A stretch of 61,849 nucleotides of DNA from Sulfobacillus sp. (GTDB lineage: Bacteria; Bacillota; Sulfobacillia; Sulfobacillales; Sulfobacillaceae): NCBI GenBank assembly GCA_027343695.1, contig DAHWKJ010000076.1, forward strand, positions 1 through 61,849. Direction: 5' to 3'. How positions within the stretch are numbered: position 1 is the first letter of the stretch; each line of letters opens with the position of its first letter. This document shows positions 1-7,880 of the stretch, piece by piece. The notes under the pieces were generated by a model that ran no database searches, was not told the DNA's origin, and worked only from the letters and a program-made list of their open reading frames with translations. The position numbers and the translations under genes are program-made.

Positions 1-42
1 TCACAACGCCCGCCCCTGGACCACGAGAATTCCAATCCCGAG

Positions 43-57
43 TGACACCAGGTGTCA
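43..57. promoter_or_regulatory. 15-bp palindrome, possible operator
   Basis: A perfect dyad, TGACACC-A-GGTGTCA. It lies left of the TGGC array and has no visible gene beside it in this window. It could be a regulator site or part of an element extending off the left edge. Function is unknown. Confidence 0.3.
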
Positions 58-120
58 TCACAGCCCTCGACGACGATGTCGTTGGGGGCCTCTTTCTTTC
101 GGGACCCCTGGTGACTTTCC

Positions 121-226
121 GTTGGCCAAAATGACGATTTCGTGTTGGCATTATTGGCGATTTAAACATGGCATTATTGGAGGACTTCATTTGGCATTTT
201 TGATGACTTTCAAATTGGCCTTGACA
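121..226. mobile_element. IS21-type element end (phased TGGC repeats)
   Basis: TGGC cores start at 123, 146, 169, 192 and 216, so five copies are spaced 23, 23, 23 and 24 bp. Two copies extend to the identical 12-mer TGGCATTATTGG (146-157 and 169-180). The array closes with TTGACA at 221-226. IS21-family ends are known to carry several spaced transposase-binding repeats close to a terminal dinucleotide such as CA. The rest of the element would lie left of the window, and no istA or istB gene is visible here. The array overlaps the last codons of the neighbouring ArsR-type gene, which suggests that an insertion replaced its original 3' end. Family assignment is by pattern only. Confidence 0.5.
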
Positions 227-759
227 ATCCCCACGACACTCAATGTGCGCTGTCCTCGTTCGGTCACGGTAAATCCTTGGTTGACTTCGTGCACTTGGCC
301 ACCATCGACCCACGATTGGCACCAGGCCACGCCCAGTCGTCCCGCGAGGTGAGAATAGCACGTGCGTCCATAGCGGAGGGCGTCGCGCTGACGCGAACCC
401 CGCAACGAGCGTACCGGGGCTGGACCCGAGACGGCCGCAATGTGTTCGAGTAGCTCCGCGACAGCGGGTGACGCCAGACGATAGTACCGGTGGCGACCCT
501 GGGGAATCACCATGAGCAGGCCTCCCGCGACTAACCGCTCTAAATGATAGCTCGCCGTCGCGGGTTGAATCCCAGCGTGGCTTGCAAGGTCACTGGCTGG
601 CCAGGACTGCCCATCCACCAGTGCCATGAGCATCCGTAAACGGCGCCGGTCTCCCAGCAACTCGCCCGTGTGAACAATCAGGTCGTCGGTTTCGATGGGG
701 CAAGCCTCCTTCCGCGCGTCATTTCGATGGCATTCGAAATAATTAGTATCTACGATCAT
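187..759 (-). CDS. ArsR-type winged-helix repressor
   Basis: A small transcriptional regulator, probably of the divergent MFS gene. The core reads LLGDRRRLRMLMAL, then a helix-turn-helix (ASDLASHAGIQPATASYHL) and a beta wing (GGLLMVIPQGRHRYYRL), as in the ArsR/SmtB fold. No metal-binding cysteine pair is obvious. The start is uncertain. The first ATG in frame (759) lies beyond the likely operator and has no ribosome binding site. A strong AAGGAGG at 705-711 instead sits 8 nt before an ATC codon at 694-696, which fits the usual N-terminus of the family, so a non-canonical start there is possible. The last residues (LKVIKNAK) are encoded inside the IS21-like repeat array, so the native C-terminus seems to have been replaced. 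Confidence 0.75.
   Translation of the reverse strand: MIVDTNYFECHRNDARKEACPIETDDLIVHTGELLGDRRRLRMLMALVDGQSWPASDLASHAGIQPATASYHLERLVAGGLLMVIPQGRHRYYRLASPAVAELLEHIAAVSGPAPVRSLRGSRQRDALRYGRTCYSHLAGRLGVAWCQSWVDGGQVHEVNQGFTVTERGQRTLSVVGIVKANLKVIKNAK
721..740. promoter_or_regulatory. Inverted-repeat operator between arsR-type and MFS genes
   Basis: ATTTCGA at 721-727 and TCGAAAT at 734-740 form a perfect 7-bp inverted repeat with a 6-nt spacer. It lies between the two divergent genes, 22 bp before the MFS ATG and just upstream of the regulator's ribosome binding site. This is the expected place for an ArsR-family operator. Binding is inferred. Confidence 0.55.
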
Positions 760-762
760 AGC

Positions 763-2121
763 ATGACTACACAATCTCAGCGAATCGTCTGGATGGCTGG
801 CCTTGGACTTTTTTTGTCTACCTTGGACACCGGTATCATTAATATCGCCTTGCCCACGTTGCAAACCGCTTGGCACACGACCACCGTCACCATCGCATGG
901 ACCGTCGTCGCCTATACCGTGACCTTAGCCGGCACCGTGTTGTTTTGGGGCCGACTCGCTGACCGGATCGGGCCGCAGAGACTCTTTTGGTGGGGTCTGA
1001 TCGGTTTTGCCCTGACGTCTAGCTTGTGTGGGGCGTCTCCCACGCTCGGCTGGCTCATCGCCGCCCGCGCTCTACAAGGCCTGGCCAGTGCCATGATTCA
1101 AGGCACGGCCATTGCCCTGGCCACGTTGGGTCTAATGCCAGCGCACCGGAATTTAGCGACGGGCACGCTCGCTCTGCTCCAAGGGCTCGGCCCGGTGATT
1201 GGCCCCGCGCTCGGGGGGTTCTTACTCACGTGGACTTCGTGGCGCGGACTTTTTTGGATTAATCTTCCGGTCACGATCCCCTTAATTGTGCTCTTGGCAC
1301 GGCATATACCACCACCCCTACGGACAGGGGAGGCACCGCCAATGAGTGTAACAGGGAACGGATTGCTCATGCTCACCGTTTCCACGGGGCTTCTGGCGCT
1401 GACCGTGCAAGGCCCCCTGCGACCGCTGTGGATTGCCACCGCAATGGTCACGGCGGTAGGGACCCTGTGGTGGGAACGGCGATCCCCGGCTCCCTTGATT
1501 CCCCGCAATTTGTGGTCCTCCCGAAAGTTTTGGGCGGCTGCGGGGGCGATCGTGATTGTCGGAGGGGCCACCGCACTTGGCTTCATGGTGCCTCCTTATA
1601 TGTTGCACTTGTGGGGACGTTGGGCACCATGGCAAATCGGTCTCATGAACCTGTCGGCCCCGTTGATGCTCGTGGTGTTCGCGCGCCCCGCGAGCCGTTT
1701 GCTCAATCGGCAGAGCACCGCGCGCGTGATGCTCGAAGGGCTCAGCCTCATGGCGGTGGCCTTTGCCGTTCTAGCGATTACCGCTCAGGATCATTCGGCC
1801 ATCCTTCTGGTCCTCTGCCTCGGCTCGTACGGGCTCGGGGCCGCGGCCTTCTTTCCCGCCAATCTGACGGCCATACTGGGCGTCGGGAAGGATGCGCAGG
1901 GGGTCATGGGTGCTCTCCAACGGATGGCAATTAATCTGGGGACGGCCATTGACGCCGCCGTTGTGGGGGCGATCTTGCTCCACGGTGCGCATGTCGGGCA
2001 TGCGGTATCACAAGCGGGGATTCGCACCAGTTGGGCCTATGGCATGACGACACTTCTCGCGGCGATGGTAGGACTCTGGCTGGCCCACCATCCACGGAAG
2101 ACCCTGTTCAACGCCGGATGA
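763..2121 (+). CDS. MFS drug-efflux permease (DHA2-like)
   Basis: A 452-residue integral membrane transporter. The N-terminus has the DHA2 signature STLDTGIINIALPTLQ in helix 1. Motif A follows (FWGRLADRIGPQRLFW), and a motif C-like GPVIGPALGG with GLFWINLPV comes after it. About 12-14 hydrophobic helices follow. The family exports drugs or organic cations by proton antiport. ATG 763 is chosen because the protein aligns with the family from there. No ribosome binding site is seen, and TACGAT at 751-756 could be a -10 placing the transcript start at the ATG, so the mRNA may be leaderless. Control by the divergent ArsR-type protein is likely. Confidence 0.85.
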   Translation: MTTQSQRIVWMAGLGLFLSTLDTGIINIALPTLQTAWHTTTVTIAWTVVAYTVTLAGTVLFWGRLADRIGPQRLFWWGLIGFALTSSLCGASPTLGWLIAARALQGLASAMIQGTAIALATLGLMPAHRNLATGTLALLQGLGPVIGPALGGFLLTWTSWRGLFWINLPVTIPLIVLLARHIPPPLRTGEAPPMSVTGNGLLMLTVSTGLLALTVQGPLRPLWIATAMVTAVGTLWWERRSPAPLIPRNLWSSRKFWAAAGAIVIVGGATALGFMVPPYMLHLWGRWAPWQIGLMNLSAPLMLVVFARPASRLLNRQSTARVMLEGLSLMAVAFAVLAITAQDHSAILLVLCLGSYGLGAAAFFPANLTAILGVGKDAQGVMGALQRMAINLGTAIDAAVVGAILLHGAHVGHAVSQAGIRTSWAYGMTTLLAAMVGLWLAHHPRKTLFNAG

Positions 2122-2161
2122 GGCCATCTGTCGGATTGTTCACCAGCACACAAACGAGGGT

Positions 2162-2224
2162 TTTTGGCACATGAGGCTCCCTCACGCGCGTCGAAGGGTT
2201 TTCGGGAAGAAATATGTGCCAAAA
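2162..2224. repeat. 11-bp inverted repeat with 41-nt spacer
   Basis: TTTTGGCACAT (2162-2172) and ATGTGCCAAAA (2214-2224) are perfect inverted copies, 41 bp after the MFS stop. The loop contains a smaller GAGG-ctcc-CTC dyad. It could end the MFS transcript or be a short mobile-element scrap. There is no T tract typical of an intrinsic terminator on the plus strand. Confidence 0.4.
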
Positions 2225-2411
2225 CGCGTCCCAAGATCAACGGCATAATTGCTCCCCCTGCCCGCGGTTAGTGAAACGTGCCTCTCCGCTGGAGACTACT
2301 TGGACTGGTCCTTGCGATTCCAGTGATAACGTCGACAACCGTAGACTCTGCGAGGTATGTAAAAAAGCCTTCAGCTACCCATGCAACCGATTGCTCCGAG
2401 GGGCATATCAA

Positions 2412-2771
2412 TTAGTCCTTATTTTGGTCTTGCCGATATAAAAGATTCACTCGCACTAGCCATGCCACAACAATCAGGGTAGCCGACACCCACACCCCGG
2501 TCATCAACCCGTTCCAAAACGGCTGGGTTGTTGTAAATGCGGTAACCGATGTCATAGTTGCTCCTAAGGCGACGAGTCCCGTGAGCCATCCGGTTCGTTG
2601 CTTAAACGTGAGCCGTGCCGTACCGGACGTCCCCGACGGGGATCGCCAAGGTATTTTGCACCGTTCGCAAGCCGGATTAAAGCGCAGCGTTAGGGTGAAC
2701 TTGCAGGAAAATCGCTTGGATTCCCTGATTGTTGGGACAGACGATCCAAAGTATCTTTCAAGAAATTTAGG
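2412..2771 (-). pseudogene. Start-less membrane-protein fragment
   Basis: An open frame of 119 codons runs from a stop at 2772-2774 to TAA at 2412-2414. It has no ATG, GTG or TTG near its upstream end; the only Met codons lie in the C-terminal part. The product would contain an ACERC cysteine pair, a basic stretch and then two hydrophobic segments (TGWLTGLVALGATMTSVTAF and FWNGLMTGVWVSATLIVVAW). It ends in VNLLYRQDQNKD. Composition and hydrophobic pattern look like real coding sequence, so I read it as the 3' part of a membrane-protein gene whose 5' end was lost. I do not recognise the family. Confidence 0.45.
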
Positions 2772-2796
2772 TTATTAGGCTTCTTATTTCGTCCTG

Positions 2797-4245
2797 TCAT
2801 CGACCTTCAGCCCCGAACGCAGTCCCATCAAGCAGGTAGCGAATTACATCATGAGCACTATAACTGGTTCCACTCGGTCCGGCTAGATCGCCTACCGCGG
2901 ACAATCCATCGCCTGTCGTTACGATGGGTTTTTCTGGTCCTGACGGCTGAACTTGGCCATACCCAACGGCCGCCATCAAACCATTACAGAGACACTTGCG
3001 ATTCATCGTGTCGGAAACCGCTCCACCTTTTCGTACATAGTCTGCCACCGGTTCGGATGCACAGCGATACCCAATCATGCCTCGCGGATCCACATACATC
3101 TCTCGTAAATACCCGACATCACATACCCGGGAACGATCCGCGTATATTCGGGAATCGGAAAGTGTTCCCGGTACTTGCGCGACCTTGAAAGGGAATCCAG
3201 TCGGGGACGCGAGGGGATCGGTAAATACATCAACAGTCCCCCGTGCAAGAGATTGTATGACACGGGTTTTAACCGTGTCCGTCAAACCAGATTCGCGACA
3301 ATAGGCAAATAGAGTTCCCACTTGAATGCCGGTTGCTCCGTGACGCCAAGCATCACGCAATCCGTTGTCTCGACCTAGTCCTCCCGCCAACCAAAAGGGG
3401 TACCCGAGCTGTTTCAACGCCCCGTAATCGACCTGGTCGCGTTCGGAGTATACGGGTTGCCCAAACGTGTCGAAATGCTTAGCTCCTCGAGGGGGTGCGT
3501 TGTGTCCGCCCGCACTCGGCCCTTCCACCACAAACCCTTGGATATCCCCGGAAGCTTTTTTAGCCATGAGCAGAGCCAAACTATTGGCCGCGATAATAGG
3601 AAAGAACGCGGGTCGCGGTAAGACTGTTGCGGGTTCTTCTAGCCACGACGCGGGATCAAATCGGATCCAAGTGGGATCGTGGGCGTCCTGGCCAACCACC
3701 TCTCCGCGTACTTGCGTCGCTTGATGCCGGGCCAAGTCATCCAACGCACCAGGTATTTCTCGGGGGATTCCAGCTCCCATCAACACCACGTCTACGCCTG
3801 CATGCATCGCCCCATAAATAATCGGAAGGTTCGGCAACGCCACTTTGGTAAGAAGATTGAGGCCCACTTTCCCAGAATGGCGTTCTTTCGCTAACCAGAC
3901 TTCCACAAATCCCCCGAGCATAGCAAGCATCGTCCGAAGCTTATGGGGATCCAATGTCCACAAGGGTAGTCGGGCGTACGCGGTACCGGGCACACGTCCC
4001 TTGAAGAGGTAAAATCGACTCACCACCGCCTGCGCCATCTTCGGCCATGGTGATGCGCTTAACGCGCGACGCATGTGCCCCCCCAGATCGCCGTCTTGGA
4101 GCCGTCTTAAGAGCACCGTATCAATCCCCGTACCGGACACGACCCCTAATTGTCCCGCTTGCGATACAGACCGCGCGAGCCGCCAATTGGAGACCCCGAC
4201 GCCCATTCCCCCTTGAATAATAGGGGGCCACTCTTGTGTAGCCAA
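2797..4245 (-). CDS. Nitronate monooxygenase-like flavoprotein
   Basis: A 482-residue NAD(P)H-dependent flavin oxidoreductase of the 2-nitropropane dioxygenase fold, a TIM barrel binding FMN. Family marks are the N-terminal PPIIQGGMGVGVSNWRLA and the central FVVEGPSAGGHNAPPRG, which has the catalytic-region His. The FMN phosphate loop follows (FWLAGGLGRDNGL...ATGIQVGTLFA). Known relatives oxidise alkyl nitronates or act as enoyl reductases in PfaD-like systems. At 482 residues it is longer than the typical 310-350, and the extra C-terminal third carries several cysteines. The start is TTG, preceded by AAAGGGGG at good distance. It stands alone, so the substrate cannot be inferred. Confidence 0.8.
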   Translation of the reverse strand: MATQEWPPIIQGGMGVGVSNWRLARSVSQAGQLGVVSGTGIDTVLLRRLQDGDLGGHMRRALSASPWPKMAQAVVSRFYLFKGRVPGTAYARLPLWTLDPHKLRTMLAMLGGFVEVWLAKERHSGKVGLNLLTKVALPNLPIIYGAMHAGVDVVLMGAGIPREIPGALDDLARHQATQVRGEVVGQDAHDPTWIRFDPASWLEEPATVLPRPAFFPIIAANSLALLMAKKASGDIQGFVVEGPSAGGHNAPPRGAKHFDTFGQPVYSERDQVDYGALKQLGYPFWLAGGLGRDNGLRDAWRHGATGIQVGTLFAYCRESGLTDTVKTRVIQSLARGTVDVFTDPLASPTGFPFKVAQVPGTLSDSRIYADRSRVCDVGYLREMYVDPRGMIGYRCASEPVADYVRKGGAVSDTMNRKCLCNGLMAAVGYGQVQPSGPEKPIVTTGDGLSAVGDLAGPSGTSYSAHDVIRYLLDGTAFGAEGR

Positions 4246-4390
4246 TCACATTACCCCCTTTAAACTTCCATCAATCAATGACGATCATCGCTGAGGGTCA
4301 TGCCATGTTAGACCACGGAGTGACATCTAGCGGGTTTGCATCCATCATCACGGAGCGCCGTATCTTTTTGTCCCCGAGGATTTCTTCTCA

Positions 4391-4591
4391 TCAACGTTTC
4401 GCAATCACGTGGCCACCGGCAACCAGCTGATATTCCGCAGAATCGGTCAGCTTATCACTAGACTCCGGGACCAAGATTTCTAAACGGTCCGCTTCTCGAA
4501 TCACTGCGGCATTCGATTGAGCTGTGATCAATAGGCCTCGTAAATCGGTAATTATTCCAGCAATCGCATCCACTATTGTCGCTGCTATCAT
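4391..4591 (-). CDS. Small hypothetical protein, possibly a remnant
   Basis: A 66-codon ORF with a hydrophobic N-terminal third (AATIVDAIAGIITDLRGLLI) and a polar C-terminal part. A TATAAT-like sequence directly abuts the ATG, and no ribosome binding site is seen. It lies in a decayed region next to an MFS fragment and may be another scrap. I do not recognise it. Confidence 0.25.
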   Translation of the reverse strand: MIAATIVDAIAGIITDLRGLLITAQSNAAVIREADRLEILVPESSDKLTDSAEYQLVAGGHVIAKR

Positions 4592-4623
4592 TATACGACT
4601 ATATCACGCATGGAATCACCGGG

Positions 4624-4851
4624 TTAGATTCCCGAGTGCGCCACGGTAGCAATCATGGTACCTTCGCGCGTAACCCTGGCGCTTTTTACGATTCCAAGCA
4701 TGGGATCCCTCCCTTCAAGACGAGTAAACGGCAGAACCCCGATCAGGACGGCCAGGACTACACCAGTTGCCATTATAATCCGTCGTTTGTCAAGGCGATC
4801 CGCGACGACGCCACCCATCAGTCCAAGAACCAAATAAGGTGCTGAAACGAC
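4624..4851 (-). pseudogene. MFS transporter fragment
   Basis: The frame opens after a TAG at 4852-4854. It encodes APYLVLGLMGGVVADRLDKR followed by one transmembrane segment (IIMATGVVLAVLIGVLPF). This is the motif A loop and next helix of DHA3/EntS-like MFS exporters. Upstream and downstream parts of such a gene (about 400 residues) are absent, so this is a relic of a second MFS gene. Confidence 0.6.
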
Positions 4852-5012
4852 CTAGCACTCGGGGTTTGCACACCAGATACCAGGGTCCACACGGATCCCG
4901 GTCGTATAGGAACGGCAAGCTCAGTTCGGGGTCTCTAGGTGCCCGGCGACCTGTGAATCAGCCCCATGGAATCAAGTACTGTAAAAAGACAGTCCCCCCT
5001 TAAGACCAACGA

Positions 5013-5357
5013 ATGGGTGGAGTCTACTGGGTTAGGCGTCGTCTTTTCCCTCAAACGCTGGACGTCGGCCGCGAACAAGAGCGCTCCACAGAGGCGCTTC
5101 GGCAGGAAATTAGTGGGATACGACGGGAGCTCGGCCAAGACATCATCGCGGTGCGAGAAGAACTTCGGCACGAGATTAGCAGAGTATGTCTCGAGATCAT
5201 GGGTGGGTTACGCCAAGAAATTCGCCAGGAAATTGGCGTCGTGCGCCTAGAAGTTCATGCCCTGGACCACAAGTTAACCGCACTGCAATTCTGGTACTGG
5301 AGCACGCTCGTCGTAATCATCGTGGGGTTTGCGAAGCTGACCGATACGCATCTCTAA
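5013..5357 (+). CDS. Small coiled-coil, tail-anchored protein
   Basis: The product has 114 residues. Positions about 18-90 are a charged, heptad-rich stretch with repeated RQEI/RHEI/RREL units, predicted to form a coiled coil. One hydrophobic segment follows (FWYWSTLVVIIVGFAKL) close to the C-terminus. This layout suggests a protein anchored by its tail with the coil in the cytoplasm. The start is unclear because ATG 5013 has no ribosome binding site, and the first 20 residues look unrelated to the coil, so the gene may be shortened at its 5' end. It is not a known family to me. Confidence 0.5.
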   Translation: MGGVYWVRRRLFPQTLDVGREQERSTEALRQEISGIRRELGQDIIAVREELRHEISRVCLEIMGGLRQEIRQEIGVVRLEVHALDHKLTALQFWYWSTLVVIIVGFAKLTDTHL

Positions 5358-5571
5358 CAAGGTTCGAGACCGATGAACATCGAAACTAAGTCCGTAGGCG
5401 CCAAAGTCTTCTATTCGTCTCGGGTACCCATTCCGCGATATTTGTCTAACTCTGTCCAAATTACCCCAGTGGCATCGCGTGAAACTCAAACGTAGTCGAA
5501 CCCTTGTCATAAAGCGGTCATCTTTGCGATTTATGGTAACAGATGAACCACCTCAAAAGGAGGCGTATTCT

Positions 5572-6600
5572 GTGAAGCATTTGATGACGATAACGGCGAT
5601 ATCGGCAACCCTCATGGCCGGCACCCCTGTCCTAGTGGCCCATTATACTGGATCGGCATCCCGGGGAGTATCGGGCAAATCACTAGCATTTGCGCAAGCA
5701 CTCAATATTACGCCCCAAGCCGCCGATGCCATTGCACTGGCCAAGATCGGGGGCGGAAGCGTGGTGAAAACCTCCATCGATACCTACCAAGGGGCCAAGG
5801 TATATGACATCCACTTAGTGTTCCGTGCTAAAACTTGGGATGTCAAAATAGTGGTGACCACCGGGAGCGTAGTCTTGGCGCGTTTGGCCCAAGAGCAACC
5901 CCCGGCACAGTCCACCGCGACTTCGAATCCCCCCAAGCCGAGTTCTTCTGATACGTCAGGGGCCTCCCAGCCAAGTTCTGACTCCACATCGCAGTCCCTG
6001 AGTACTCCGGGCACCTCTTCCAACCCGCCCACGTCCACGGTGCAAGCAAGCACTTCACCCGCACCCCAGCAGATTTCCATAGCTGTCGCCGGCTCCCTAG
6101 CAATCCAAGCGGTGGGTGGTGGGATAGTACAACACACCTCAAACGACAGTTATCAGGGTACCCGCGTGTATGATATCCATGTCTTGTTTAACGGAGTGGT
6201 CTACGACGTGAAGGTGTCTCAAAGCGCTGGTACGGTCCTGCTCAAAAAGATCAGCCAAGAGTCCCAAGCTTCCCATTCCACTAGTTCGAATGGGGCGAGT
6301 CAAGATTCCCAAGATGCCCCGGATAAACCCTCCCCGTCCCCAACACCGGCTCCAGTTCCGACCGGCGGACTGGTGTTTAACCAAAAGCTCAGTGCCGCGC
6401 CTGCAGCGTATCAAGGAGATGTCTCCCAAGCCATCGCACAAGTCGGAGGGGGTACCTTGAAATGGGTCAAGTTTATGACCAAAAGTAGCGGAAATATTGA
6501 GATGAATATCAAGATCCGCCTCAATACCAAAGGTACCATCAAGGTAAAAGATGTGTTGAGCCCGACCGGCCAGCTGCTCTCGCAGTCACTCAATTCCTAG
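5572..6600 (+). CDS. Secreted protein with three PepSY-like repeats
   Basis: A 342-residue exported protein. An N-terminal hydrophobic signal (LMTITAISATLMAGTPVLVA) is followed by two clear PepSY-type units, ITPQAADAIALAKIGGGSVV...GAKVYDIHLVF and LAIQAVGGGIVQ...GTRVYDIHVLF. A third, more divergent unit follows (VSQAIAQVGGGTLKWVKF). Ser/Pro/Thr-rich linkers separate them, as in cell-surface proteins. PepSY domains are proposed to inhibit peptidases or bind peptides outside the cell. The GTG start is chosen because AAAAGGAGG at 5555-5563 lies 8 nt before it. It is first of four co-oriented genes ending in a two-component system, so it may be an input or an output of that system. Confidence 0.75.
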   Translation: MKHLMTITAISATLMAGTPVLVAHYTGSASRGVSGKSLAFAQALNITPQAADAIALAKIGGGSVVKTSIDTYQGAKVYDIHLVFRAKTWDVKIVVTTGSVVLARLAQEQPPAQSTATSNPPKPSSSDTSGASQPSSDSTSQSLSTPGTSSNPPTSTVQASTSPAPQQISIAVAGSLAIQAVGGGIVQHTSNDSYQGTRVYDIHVLFNGVVYDVKVSQSAGTVLLKKISQESQASHSTSSNGASQDSQDAPDKPSPSPTPAPVPTGGLVFNQKLSAAPAAYQGDVSQAIAQVGGGTLKWVKFMTKSSGNIEMNIKIRLNTKGTIKVKDVLSPTGQLLSQSLNS

Positions 6601-6607
6601 GGCTGCC

Positions 6608-7192
6608 ATGAAGCTTCTGCAGAGCAAGCCTCGCCTAGAGCGAGGCTTCCATCAAGATCGCATGGATTCATCTCAGGAAGACCTGTGGTCCAAGGTGTTG
6701 ATCTTAAGCAAAAGATGGGCGCTTCTCTTGGGGTTGGGGGTCATGGTGATGCTCCCCAGCCTCTTTGTGACCAGGAGTCTTCCTCGTCCCGTGGCTCTAT
6801 CGCCGATGGATCCCATCACCTTAGAGGTAGGAATCCTTCACGCATTTCCGCAGAGCCAGGTCCTCATCGTGGAGCCCACTATTCAGCATAAAATTTCGGG
6901 ATATACGGTGACCTTGCGTACGGCAATGGGCGCGGTCTGGGTAGCATTCATCGGACTGAATGGCACGCGCTATTCGATCACGCGAACCTATCAACCAAAT
7001 CAAGTGTCGTCCCAAATTTCTGTGAGCACTGCCAAAAGCCGGGCTCTGAGTGGCGTGGGCGGGGGCCATGTAGTATCCTTCGGTACGCACGGTCACGATG
7101 TGATGTTTAACGTTTTGGTTCAAACCGGTACTATCTTCATTGTAACCATCAATCGCAAGTCGGGCCAAGTGGTGTCCGTCAAGGACTCCTGA
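6608..7192 (+). CDS. Membrane-anchored PepSY-like protein
   Basis: The product has 194 residues. A cytoplasmic N-terminal stretch of about 35 residues precedes one transmembrane helix (WALLLGLGVMVMLPSLFV), then an extracytoplasmic domain. The C-terminal part (AKSRALSGVGGGHVVSFGTH followed by FNVLVQTGTIFIVTINRKSG) mirrors the GGG-[VI]V...-D[IV] pattern of the upstream PepSY units. An earlier unit around LEVGILHAFPQSQVLIVEPT looks like a degenerate copy. The start lies 7 bp after the previous stop and 16 bp lies between its stop and the response regulator, so all four genes probably share one transcript. Confidence 0.65.
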   Translation: MKLLQSKPRLERGFHQDRMDSSQEDLWSKVLILSKRWALLLGLGVMVMLPSLFVTRSLPRPVALSPMDPITLEVGILHAFPQSQVLIVEPTIQHKISGYTVTLRTAMGAVWVAFIGLNGTRYSITRTYQPNQVSSQISVSTAKSRALSGVGGGHVVSFGTHGHDVMFNVLVQTGTIFIVTINRKSGQVVSVKDS

Positions 7193-7208
7193 GGGAGGTG
7201 CCTCACGC

Positions 7209-7880
7209 GTGCGCATCTTAGTGATCGAGGATCATCAGGACGTCTGGCAATGGATGGATAAGGAGTTTCATCGTCGCGGATGGACAGCCCATCACGCGAG
7301 TTCAGGGGATCAAGGTACCATGATGGCCCGCCATGGCAATTATGACGCCATTTTGCTCGATATTATGCTTCCGGACCAAGACGGCATCACGGTGTGCCAG
7401 ATGCTCAGACAGTTTACCCGCGTCTCGATCATCATGGTCACGGCCCGTAGTGACATTCAAGACCGGGTGCGTGCCTTGAACGACGGCGCGGATGACTACT
7501 TGGTTAAACCCTTTGCGATCGATGAACTCATCGCGCGCATCCTTGCCGTACACCGCCGGCGGTTTCCACACACGGAAGACGACGTCTTAGAGTGGGAAGA
7601 CTTGCGAATGTTTCTCAACCAGCGTCTGGTGTGGTGCCGCGGACAGCAATTACGGGTCAGTCGTCGCGAGTTCGATTTGCTCAAAGTCTTTATGGAGCAC
7701 CCCGGGCAAATTTTGAGCCGCGACACTTTGTTAGAACGGGCATGGGGGTATGACTTCTTCGGAGAATCCAACGTGGTGGATGTGACCGTCCGTCGATTGC
7801 GTGAACATCTCACGGGCTCTGTCAATATTACTACCGTAAGGGGATTAGGGTATATCATGCAGCGAGAACCTTCGTCATGA
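7209..7880 (+). CDS. OmpR-type response regulator
   Basis: A 223-residue DNA-binding response regulator. The receiver domain has acidic D8, phospho-acceptor D51 (ILLDIMLPDQDG), T78 and K100 (YLVKPF). The OmpR/PhoB winged helix (about 125-218) carries VSRREFDLLKVFMEHPGQIL, and VVDVTVRRLREHL then RGLGYIM. The GTG start follows GAGGGAGGTG. It overlaps the downstream kinase gene by 4 bp (ATGA), so the two are translationally coupled. It probably regulates its own operon and the PepSY genes upstream. Confidence 0.92.
   Translation: MRILVIEDHQDVWQWMDKEFHRRGWTAHHASSGDQGTMMARHGNYDAILLDIMLPDQDGITVCQMLRQFTRVSIIMVTARSDIQDRVRALNDGADDYLVKPFAIDELIARILAVHRRRFPHTEDDVLEWEDLRMFLNQRLVWCRGQQLRVSRREFDLLKVFMEHPGQILSRDTLLERAWGYDFFGESNVVDVTVRRLREHLTGSVNITTVRGLGYIMQREPSS

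Noticed and set aside
2214..2441. 75-codon plus-strand ORF behind the MFS gene
   Set aside because: It overlaps the inverted repeat and the better-supported minus-strand membrane fragment, and lacks a ribosome binding site.
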